Assembly: GCA_030673265.1 (NCBI GenBank)
Contig: DAOVJK010000126.1
Location: forward strand, 1 to 8,257
Length of the DNA: 8,257 bases
Direction of reading: 5' to 3'
From: Pseudomonadota bacterium
Lineage (GTDB): Bacteria; Desulfobacterota; Desulfobulbia; Desulfobulbales; JAGXFP01
Shown one piece after another: positions 1-5,280 of this stretch. The position numbers were made by a program, and so were the translations under genes. Positions within the stretch are counted from its first letter, which is position 1. Each line of letters opens with the position of its first letter. The notes below the pieces were generated by a model that ran no database searches, was not told the DNA's origin, and was given only the letters and a program-made list of their open reading frames with translations.

Positions 1-1
1 A

Positions 2-43
2 TCCTCTGGACGTTATGTAAGCAACGAGAGTGAGATTAAATGA
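2..43 (+). CDS. 3' end of an unidentified upstream gene (partial)
   Basis: A reading frame open from the left window edge encodes SSGRYVSNESEIK and stops at TGA 41-43. That stop overlaps the ATG of the next gene in the ATGA arrangement typical of translationally coupled operon genes. Only 13 residues are visible, so no function can be given. The other two forward frames hit stops without such an overlap (TGA at 31-33, TAA at 18-20), which is the main reason for preferring this one. Too short to exclude a chance open frame. Confidence 0.4.
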   Translation, partial: SSGRYVSNESEIK

Positions 44-498
44 AGATATGGGTAGACGCAGATGCATGCCCCGCAGTGATCAAAGATATTTTATTCAGAG
101 CGGCAGAGCGTACGGGAGTGCCGCTGACGCTGGTCGCCAATCACCCTCTGCGCGTACCGAGGTCGCACGGCATTGACGTTTTACAAGTGGCCTCTGGTGC
201 TGATGTCGCCGACCAGGAGATAGTTAAAAGGCTTAATGCAGGTGATCTTGTGATCACAGCTGATATTCCCTTGGCATCCGAAGTGATTGAAAAAGCAGGG
301 CATGCCCTCAATCCCCGCGGGGAACTATATTCAGCTGATAATATTAGAGGTCGTCTGAATATAAGAGATTTTATGGATACTTTACGAGCCAGCGGAATTG
401 ATACCGGTGGGCCGCCACCGCTAAGCCAAAGAGACCGACAATCTTTTGCGAATAACCTGGATACATTACTAACCAGGTATGTAGTGAAAAATACCTGA
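40..498 (+). CDS. yaiI: YaiI/YqxD family protein (UPF0178, DUF188)
   Basis: A complete 152-residue protein of the conserved UPF0178 family, whose usual length is about 150 residues. The family signature is clear: VDADACP at residues 5-11 with D6, D8 and C10, ITADIPLA at 72-79, NPRGELYSADNI at 91-102, and the C-terminal GGPPPLSQRDRQSF at 123-136. The acidic residues and the 'ITADIPLA' strand resemble the PIN-like nuclease fold to which DUF188 has been related, but no firm biochemical role is established and I do not assign one. The predicted protein is soluble and cytoplasmic, with no signal peptide or membrane segment. The ATG at 40 matches the family N-terminus exactly and overlaps the stop of a preceding frame by 4 bases, with a weak purine-rich GAGAGTGAG just upstream. 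Family assignment is secure; function is unknown. Confidence 0.93.
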   Translation: MKIWVDADACPAVIKDILFRAAERTGVPLTLVANHPLRVPRSHGIDVLQVASGADVADQEIVKRLNAGDLVITADIPLASEVIEKAGHALNPRGELYSADNIRGRLNIRDFMDTLRASGIDTGGPPPLSQRDRQSFANNLDTLLTRYVVKNT

Positions 499-507
499 CT
501 GCGGCTG

Positions 508-527
508 TAGCCCCAATATTTCATGAA
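508..527 (+). repeat. weak copy of the TIR-like motif
   Basis: TAGCCCCAATATTTCATGAA begins 9 bases after the yaiI stop. Its first 16 bases match 14 of 16 positions of the copy that follows rmuC at 2091 (TAGCCCGCATATTTCA), and its TTTCATGA end matches the inverted copy at 2949-2968. It may be a degraded end of the same element or chance similarity. Confidence 0.35.
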
Positions 528-647
528 CAGTTTTTAAAAACCATGCCGCGCATCCGGCCTTGGGATAATAGCGCCAGATTATTCGACTATGCCTCTCCAG
601 GTACGCCCCGCCCTCCTCGCCAACACTCCTCCGGAGATTCTTCCTTT

Positions 648-676
648 TTGATAGACTGCCGGAATCTTTACAGATA
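648..676 (+). promoter_or_regulatory. weak sigma70-like promoter candidate for rmuC
   Basis: TTGATA at 648-653 is followed after 17 bases by CAGATA at 671-676, about 70 bases before the rmuC ATG. The -35 box is a fair match and the -10 box is poor. Placement upstream of a gene preceded by a 247-bp gap is the main support. Confidence 0.22.
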
Positions 677-745
677 AAGTTAGGGGCAGTTAGCCAAAAT
701 CCGGAATCAAGGCCGCTGACAACCAACAATAAGCAAGGATTTGTA

Positions 746-2089
746 ATGACAATCATCGCCTGGCTCCCACTTCTTATCTCGGCAGTTTCTTTGCTCATCC
801 TGCTCGTGGTCCTGAAAAAGCTCTTCTCTTTCGATAGCCATAACCTTGAAAAATCGATCAGGGAGGAGTTCCGGACCTACCATGAAGAGGCCGCCAAAGC
901 CACTCGCGAAGAATTCAAAACCAGCCGGGAAGAAGCGGCCCATGCAGCCAGGGAACTCCGCGAAGAAGTTGCCGCCGCCCAAAAGACCTCCAACGAGACG
1001 GTGATCCAGACCATCGGCGAGATGCGCAAGTCCCAGAAAGACAGTCTGGAGTCTATTGAACTCCGCATCAAGGAGCTGGTCGATTCCAACCGGGACCGGC
1101 TGGACAAACTTCGCAATGTGCTGGATAGCCAGATCAAATCTCTGCAGCAGAGCAACGAAAAGAAACTTGACCAGATGCGGGAAACCGTTGACGAGAAATT
1201 ACAGACCACCCTTGAGAAAAGGCTCGGGGAATCATTCAAACTGGTCAGTGAACGGCTGGAATCGGTCCAGAAGGGGTTGGGCGAGATGCAGACCCTGGCC
1301 ACCGGGGGCGGCGATCTAAAGAGAGGGCTGACTAACGTCAAGGCCCGCGGCACATGGGGTGAAGTCCAGCTCGGCGCAATCCTTGAGCAGATCCTCACCC
1401 CCGATCAATACGCCAAAAACGTCAAAACCCGCGAAGGATCCCAGGACCATGTCGAATACGCCATCCGCTTGCCTGGCCCCGAGGACAACGTGGATGCTGT
1501 GGTCTGGCTGCCGATCGATTCCAAATTCCCCCAGGAAGATTACCTGCGGCTGGTCGCCGCCGCCGACCTCGCCGATCGTGAAGCAATGGACAAGGCCCTG
1601 GCGGCCCTGGCCCGCTCGATCCAGAACTCAGCCAAGGAGATCTCCGCAAAGTACCTCGACCCACCGCAAACCACCGACTTTGCCATCATGTTCCTGCCCA
1701 CCGAGGGGCTTTATGCAGAGGTACTCAGACAACCGGGCCTGATCGAAAAGCTCCAGCAGGATTTCCGGGTGGTGGTCACCGGCCCGACCACTCTTTCAGC
1801 AACCCTAAGCAGCCTGCGCATGGGTTTCAGGACTCTGGCCATCGAAAAACGATCAAGTGAAGTCTGGAAAATCCTGGCCGCGGTCAAGACCGAGTTCGGG
1901 AAATTCGGTGGAATTCTGGACAAAGTCAAGAAACAACTGGATACGGCCGCAAATACCATCGACCAGACCGGGGTCAGGAGCCGCGCCATGGAACGCAAAC
2001 TTAAAGAGGTGGAACAGCTACCGGCCGCTGAATCCGAAAAGATCCTGGGTCTTAGCGAAGTTGAGCCTGGCGAACCGGAAGAAGATTAA
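746..2089 (+). CDS. rmuC: RmuC family DNA recombination-limiting protein
   Basis: A full-length 447-residue RmuC homologue. In E. coli, RmuC affects the rate of recombination between short inverted repeats, and the family core is related to restriction-endonuclease-type nucleases; the exact reaction is not well defined. Residues 4-23 form one N-terminal membrane anchor (IIAWLPLLISAVSLLILLVV). Residues about 32-185 are a long, highly charged coiled coil with repeated REEFKTSREEAA-type heptads. The conserved RmuC core spans about 190-410. It includes KARGTWGEVQLGAILEQIL (199-217), LPIDSKFPQEDY (255-266) and FAIMFLPTEGLYAEVL (312-327), all characteristic of the family. The C-terminus is acidic. 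The start is fixed by a good Shine-Dalgarno AAGGA 6 nt upstream and by the membrane anchor directly after the ATG. The gene appears monocistronic: yaiI is 247 bp upstream and the next + gene starts 1.1 kb downstream. GC is visibly higher here than in the GGDEF gene. Confidence 0.95.
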   Translation: MTIIAWLPLLISAVSLLILLVVLKKLFSFDSHNLEKSIREEFRTYHEEAAKATREEFKTSREEAAHAARELREEVAAAQKTSNETVIQTIGEMRKSQKDSLESIELRIKELVDSNRDRLDKLRNVLDSQIKSLQQSNEKKLDQMRETVDEKLQTTLEKRLGESFKLVSERLESVQKGLGEMQTLATGGGDLKRGLTNVKARGTWGEVQLGAILEQILTPDQYAKNVKTREGSQDHVEYAIRLPGPEDNVDAVVWLPIDSKFPQEDYLRLVAAADLADREAMDKALAALARSIQNSAKEISAKYLDPPQTTDFAIMFLPTEGLYAEVLRQPGLIEKLQQDFRVVVTGPTTLSATLSSLRMGFRTLAIEKRSSEVWKILAAVKTEFGKFGGILDKVKKQLDTAANTIDQTGVRSRAMERKLKEVEQLPAAESEKILGLSEVEPGEPEED

Positions 2090-2090
2090 C

Positions 2091-2110
2091 TAGCCCGCAT
2101 ATTTCACCAG
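2091..2110 (+). repeat. TIR-like motif, copy directly after rmuC
   Basis: TAGCCCGCATATTTCACCAG starts one base after the rmuC stop codon. Its 17-base core CCCGCATATTTCACCAG (2094-2110) is identical to 2627-2643, and it is inverted relative to the copy at 2949-2968. A 17-base exact repeat within one short gap is far beyond chance. Its form resembles an insertion-sequence terminal repeat, but no family is assigned. Confidence 0.75.
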
Positions 2111-2622
2111 ACTACCTGGAGCTCATCTCTCAAGGGCAATCTATGCTGGCATAGCGATATGGGACAACCGATCATCATCACCCCGAACGAGCTGTGTCCA
2201 GCACCGGAATCAAGATCTATTTGCACAGAGTAATGATGGCCAGAATGGCGCGACCGGTTGTTTTAGGCCGCGTCAAAAAACCCGGGACCAAATGCCAAGA
2301 CCGCCGGCAAAGGCGGCATGCTCCAGCAAGCACTCAGCCGCGCAGATCCATCCTGCCGCCATTTTTCCCATTGCTGATGAACAGGCTCTTTTTCTCTTCT
2401 GGAGTTTCAGGAACTCCGCAGTGATGGTTAATCAAGAAAAACCCTCACCGACAAAAACCCTTAAAAGCCAACCCCCAGCCATGCTACTTAACCAGAATCT
2501 CACGGCATGTGTGACGGCTGCAGATGCAAGGAGAGAAGCACTTTGCCAAACCTGATGTGCCAAAAAATTGCTGGTTAAACAGCTAAGCGATAGCAAAGTG
2601 ACACCGGATCGACATTAGACGG

Positions 2623-2643
2623 TTAACCCGCATATTTCACCAG
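2623..2643 (+). repeat. TIR-like motif, left end of the 346-bp segment
   Basis: Contains the exact 17-base core CCCGCATATTTCACCAG (2627-2643) shared with 2094-2110, preceded by GGTTAA, which forms the 8-bp palindrome GGTTAACC at 2621-2628. Confidence 0.75.
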
Positions 2644-2948
2644 TCGAGATGCCCGATTGCGAAACGCTCGATAGGCAAAGGATGATGTTTTCAGCAGGTA
2701 AGCGGCCAGAGGGAGACTCCGATACTTTAGTATGCTGAAAGCCTTATACAGCAGATTCTGTACAATACCCCCTTGAGGGGTGCTATACGGATATATCGGC
2801 TGGCCCGCAGGGTGAATGGTTTCGAAGTCTGCGCTATCTGAAAAACAAACCATGTATTCCATTTGGTACAAACTGTGACCTTGATATTCCACAGCAAACC
2901 AAAGGTTTAACGCACAAGTACAATCAGTTAAAATGACTTTTAGAAATA

Positions 2949-2968
2949 CTCATGAAATATGCGGTTAA
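2949..2968 (-). repeat. TIR-like motif, inverted copy (right end)
   Basis: CTCATGAAATATGCGGTTAA on the + strand is the reverse complement of the left-end motif with one C missing and two mismatches. Its outer end runs into the 18-bp palindrome at 2962-2979. Confidence 0.65.
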
Positions 2969-2979
2969 GATCTTAACCG
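2962..2979. repeat. perfect 18-bp palindrome
   Basis: CGGTTAAGATCTTAACCG is perfectly self-complementary. Its left half is the tip of the inverted TIR-like copy, so the palindrome could be two element tips joined back to back, or a protein-binding site. With no loop it is a poor RNA hairpin, and there is no following T-run for a terminator. Confidence 0.7.
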
Positions 2980-3035
2980 GAGATGACTTGACAAAAACGG
3001 CCAAACACAGAAGTATCTTCCATAAAAGCACCTTA

Positions 3036-3050
3036 AATAATGCGGTTAGA
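3036..3050 (-). repeat. shorter relative of the TIR-like motif
   Basis: AATAATGCGGTTAGA resembles AAATATGCGGTTAAGA at 2955-2970 in the same orientation, sharing the ATGCGGTTA core. It may mark the right end of a second, nested or older copy. Confidence 0.4.
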
Positions 3051-3061
3051 CTTTTTCATGC

Positions 3062-3091
3062 TTGACTTCTTACCCATAAACTTGTGATAAT
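3062..3091 (+). promoter_or_regulatory. sigma70-like promoter candidate for the GGDEF/lipoprotein unit
   Basis: TTGACT at 3062-3067 and GATAAT at 3086-3091 are separated by 18 bases, and a TG lies directly before the -10 box. It lies in AT-rich DNA about 140 bases before the ATG at 3234, which would give a long leader containing the tandem 11-bp repeat. Confidence 0.42.
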
Positions 3092-3166
3092 GCTTACTAA
3101 ATTAAAAAATTCTTGCCAAGAGCAGCCTCAAAACCAACCACATGCTCACCTCAAACCGTCAAGATA

Positions 3167-3188
3167 CTGTTTAAACCCTGTTTATACC
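3167..3188 (+). repeat. tandem 11-bp repeat upstream of the GGDEF gene
   Basis: CTGTTTAAACC (3167-3177) is followed immediately by CTGTTTATACC (3178-3188), matching at 10 of 11 positions. The 11-base period is about one helical turn, and the repeat ends 3 bases before the -35 box of the nearer promoter candidate. This is where an activator or repressor site would be expected; no regulator is identified. Confidence 0.45.
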
Positions 3189-3191
3189 TGG

Positions 3192-3221
3192 TTGACTTTG
3201 GTAGACATGTAAAGGTTAGAT
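3192..3221 (+). promoter_or_regulatory. second sigma70-like promoter candidate, close to the start codon
   Basis: TTGACT at 3192-3197 and TTAGAT at 3216-3221 have an 18-base spacer. Transcription would begin only a few bases before the ATG at 3234, giving a very short leader. That would agree with the lack of a clear Shine-Dalgarno sequence for that gene. Confidence 0.35.
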
Positions 3222-3233
3222 ACAACTAAGACA

Positions 3234-4685
3234 ATGCTTGACGACGAAAAAAATATATCGCCCCCTTCACAGAAAAGAATATTTACGAAATTGGTTGCTC
3301 GATTTCTGCAACTAAATATTTCCCAAAAAATGCACCTTGGTTTTTTGCCCCTGGTAGTTCTACTTGTTATTGTTTCCACTTTTTCCCTGGGCAAGCTAAA
3401 CCAACTAACCAGCTTAAATGAATCTATTCTACTGGTTGACATCCCCGCCCAGGAAACGATCAGACGGATGAAGACCATGGCTATCGATCAGGAATCTATC
3501 CTGCGGCGCTTCATAATTCTTAAGGACAATGCCTTTCTAAAGGTTTTCAACAACAACAGTATTAGCTTTTTCAAATACATTGCCACACTAGAAACCTTAT
3601 CCGGCTTATCTGAAGAACTTGACTTTCCACTAGATGATCTGGAGAAATCCTATAGCAACTATTCCAGCGCTCTGCTTTCAGGAATAAAACGACTGGAAGA
3701 GCACCCTGACAAAACCATTGCCTTCGATGAAGAAATCAGGGGGAAACAGACCAAACTGCTTGGCATGTTGTCAGAATGTGCCACCATCGCCAAATCTAAC
3801 CAGGATAAAAAAGTAGGTATCTCAGCCTCAATAGGTAGCCTTGCCTTTAAATTTGCCCTGGCTCTCTGCGTAATAGGTATCGCTCTGTCAGCTGCCGGAG
3901 CCGCCCTCGTCACTAATAATATCGTTAATGCGGTCACAAAACTCCACCATGCCACCGAGGAAATATCGAAAGGCAAATTTGATTTTCTGCCAGACATCAA
4001 CAACAAAGACGAGCTGGGAGATCTAGCCAAGGCCTTTGTCAAGATGGCCAAACGACTTAAAAGTCTCGAAGAAATGTACCTTGATGCCAGCCCACTCACC
4101 AGACTCCCTGGTGGTGTTGCCATTGAAAACATGTTAAAAAAGCAGATAGAGGCCCATAAGCTTTTCGCCTTTTGTTTGCTGGACATTGATAATTTCAAAT
4201 CTTTTAACGACCATTATGGTTACGCCCAAGGCAACACAATGATCCAGAACACAGCAGCCACTATAGAAGATCTTACCGGCAAATATGGTTCACCCGACGA
4301 CTTCATTGGCCATATCGGCGGTGATGATTTCGTAGTTATCACTACGCCGGACAAATACAAAAAGATATGCCAATCTATTATCGAAAAATTTGATGAAAAA
4401 ACACCAACATTCTATTCGGATGAAGATCGCAAGCAAGGATACATCGCCGGTAGAAACCGGCAGGGCGAAGAGATCAACTTCCCACTGGCAAGTATCTCTA
4501 TTGCCGTGGTGACTAACCAGGACAGAGTCATTCGCAATCACATTGAAGTTGGAGAAATAGCCGCCGAAATCAAAGAGTGTGCCAAATCAATTACCGGCAG
4601 TTCAATGGCGACAGACAACCGCCAAGGCCCCCGTCAGACAACTACAAAAGGGGGAGACCTGCTCAGCTTCCCAAGCAAAGCATAA
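3234..4685 (+). CDS. membrane HAMP-GGDEF protein (putative diguanylate cyclase, GGDDF variant)
   Basis: A 483-residue inner-membrane signalling protein. A short cytoplasmic N-terminus precedes TM1 (about 35-52). A periplasmic segment of about 150 residues, mostly helical in appearance, ends at TM2 (about 204-228). HAMP follows (about 229-279, with DELGDLAKAFVKMAKRL), then a GGDEF domain (about 280-455). Visible GGDEF marks are LTRLPGG, LLDIDNFKSFND with D317 and N325, and GGDDF at 362-366. GGDEF domains make cyclic-di-GMP from two GTP. Three positions depart from the usual pattern: the fourth signature residue is D instead of E, the D of the 'GHxxGD' guanine contact is N334, and the inhibitory RxxD site reads SPDD (353-356), so product inhibition there is unlikely. 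An IAGRNRQGEE stretch (404-413) and a VGEIAAEIKECAKS tail (439-452) suggest a distinct GGDEF subgroup. The ATG at 3234 is the only in-frame ATG before TM1 giving a cytoplasmic N-terminus; its ribosome site is weak. Activity is probable but unproven. Confidence 0.85.
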   Translation: MLDDEKNISPPSQKRIFTKLVARFLQLNISQKMHLGFLPLVVLLVIVSTFSLGKLNQLTSLNESILLVDIPAQETIRRMKTMAIDQESILRRFIILKDNAFLKVFNNNSISFFKYIATLETLSGLSEELDFPLDDLEKSYSNYSSALLSGIKRLEEHPDKTIAFDEEIRGKQTKLLGMLSECATIAKSNQDKKVGISASIGSLAFKFALALCVIGIALSAAGAALVTNNIVNAVTKLHHATEEISKGKFDFLPDINNKDELGDLAKAFVKMAKRLKSLEEMYLDASPLTRLPGGVAIENMLKKQIEAHKLFAFCLLDIDNFKSFNDHYGYAQGNTMIQNTAATIEDLTGKYGSPDDFIGHIGGDDFVVITTPDKYKKICQSIIEKFDEKTPTFYSDEDRKQGYIAGRNRQGEEINFPLASISIAVVTNQDRVIRNHIEVGEIAAEIKECAKSITGSSMATDNRQGPRQTTTKGGDLLSFPSKA

Positions 4686-4689
4686 TCAA

Positions 4690-5271
4690 ATGAAGACTCT
4701 TAAAATTTTCCATGTTGTTCTCTTTTTGGCAATATTACTGCCCGGCTGTCTCCCGCCCTTCTTGTCCCAAAAGACAAGTAACACTAACACCAACATTGAC
4801 TTTGCTCCCCACAAGCTCGACAGGTCAGATTTCGCCAGTACAATAAAGGAGTTAACCAAAATCACTAAAAGTACCACCACCAGTAACCTTGAAAAAGCAG
4901 AGGCTCATCGACGTCTAGCTATTCTCTACCTGATCCCCAGGAATCCAGAAAGAGATTTTCAACGCGCAACCAATCAACTGGGAAAGTTCCTCGAAATGAC
5001 TCCGAATAAATTTGATGACCACGCCACTGCCAGCTGGGCCACAGCGTTAAAATCAGGGGAAGAATACCTAGGTCTGAAAACCAAGGTCGCTATACTGGAT
5101 AAAACAAACTCTCAGCTGGAAGCCAAGGTCGTGGCATTAAATAAAAAGAACTCTCAGTTAACCAAAGAAAAAAAATCTCTCGCTGTCTCGAATGCCGAGT
5201 TAATGAAAATCATCGAAAATTTAAAGAAGCTGGATCTATCTTTAGAAGAAAAAAGAAGAAATTTCCGCTAA
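4690..5271 (+). CDS. lipoprotein with TPR-like segment and C-terminal coiled coil (QseG-like)
   Basis: A 193-residue predicted lipoprotein. MKTLKIFHVVLFLAILLPGC is a lipoprotein signal with lipobox LPGC, giving a lipidated C20 followed by L, which favours outer-membrane sorting. Residues about 65-120 look TPR-like (AEAHRRLAILYLIPRNPERDFQ, then NQLGKFLEMTP). Residues about 125-190 are a coiled coil with leucines at 136, 143, 150, 157, 164 and 171, and a 14-residue repeat with N140, N154 and N168. The architecture and the LKKLDLSLEEKRR ending resemble QseG/YfhG-type lipoproteins that accompany sensor kinases, but that match is from memory and moderate. The ATG at 4690 is chosen because it opens directly on the signal peptide and lies 4 bases after the GGDEF stop, implying coupling. 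An ATG 111 bases earlier in frame would bury the signal and overlap the GGDEF gene. Likely role: envelope partner of that sensor (inference). Confidence 0.8.
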   Translation: MKTLKIFHVVLFLAILLPGCLPPFLSQKTSNTNTNIDFAPHKLDRSDFASTIKELTKITKSTTTSNLEKAEAHRRLAILYLIPRNPERDFQRATNQLGKFLEMTPNKFDDHATASWATALKSGEEYLGLKTKVAILDKTNSQLEAKVVALNKKNSQLTKEKKSLAVSNAELMKIIENLKKLDLSLEEKRRNFR

Positions 5272-5280
5272 CAAAATAGC

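Larger units (their letters stand above)
499..745 (+). other. intergenic region between yaiI and rmuC
   Basis: This 247-bp gap shows no gene. It contains a weak copy of the repeat found further right (508-527), the palindrome GTTTTTAAAAAC at about 530-541, and the small palindrome CTCCGGAG at 629-636. There is no clear GC-rich hairpin followed by a T-run to serve as a terminator for yaiI. A weak promoter-like pair lies at 648-676. The rmuC Shine-Dalgarno AAGGA is at 735-739, 6 nt before the ATG. Confidence 0.6.
2623..2968. mobile_element. possible MITE-like element bounded by inverted repeats
   Basis: A 346-bp segment is bounded by imperfect inverted repeats of about 20 bp. The left end (2623-2643) reads TTAACCC followed by GCATATTTCACCAG; the right end, reverse-complemented (2949-2968), reads TTAACC-GCATATTTCATGAG. 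They differ by one inserted C and two substitutions. The size, the inverted ends with TTAA at the tips and the absence of a convincing gene inside fit a miniature inverted-repeat element or an internally deleted insertion sequence. An 89-codon frame on the minus strand (2892-2623) ends inside the left repeat, so its last residues LVKYAG and stop are encoded by the repeat. This could be the tail of a lost transposase, but I do not recognise it. No clean flanking target duplication is visible. Confidence 0.45.
2090..3233. other. 1.1-kb region without a supportable gene
   Basis: No reading frame here has a recognisable protein, a good ribosome site or plausible composition. What can be seen: three copies of a TIR-like motif plus a shorter relative (2091, 2623, 2949 inverted, 3036 inverted), an 18-bp perfect palindrome at 2962-2979, small hairpins at 2141-2154 (CTATGC-TG-GCATAG), 2301-2316 (CCGCC/GGCGG) and 2767-2781 (ACCCC/GGGGT), and promoter-like sequences from about 2988 onward. 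From about 2860 to 3230 the DNA becomes AT-rich. I see no tRNA, no known riboswitch and no CRISPR. The best reading is an accumulation of small or decayed mobile-element remnants, followed by the regulatory region of the gene at 3234. Confidence 0.6.

Noticed and set aside
2141..2154. CTATGC-TG-GCATAG hairpin as an rmuC terminator
   Set aside because: The loop of 2 bases is too small, the stem is short and there is no following T-run.
2194..2555. Two overlapping + frames (2194-2424 and 2292-2555)
   Set aside because: No recognisable domain, no good ribosome site, low-complexity basic or proline-rich translation; they read as chance frames in non-coding DNA.
2507..2578. 23-codon cysteine-rich micro-ORF (MCDGCRCKERSTLPNLMCQKIAG)
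   Set aside because: No Shine-Dalgarno, no family match I know, and too short to separate from chance.
2889..2918. GEMM (cyclic-di-GMP riboswitch)-like string: ACAGCAAACC..GGTTTAACGCACAAG upstream of a GGDEF gene
   Set aside because: It superficially resembles the GEMM-I CAAACC/GG/ACGCAAAG pattern, but the GNRA-closed hairpin, the second stem and the GGCC-type tail are absent, and it overlaps the repeat-bounded segment.
4579..4689. Upstream in-frame start for the lipoprotein gene
   Set aside because: It would add 37 residues overlapping the GGDEF gene and place the lipoprotein signal internally; the ATG at 4690 opens directly on the signal.
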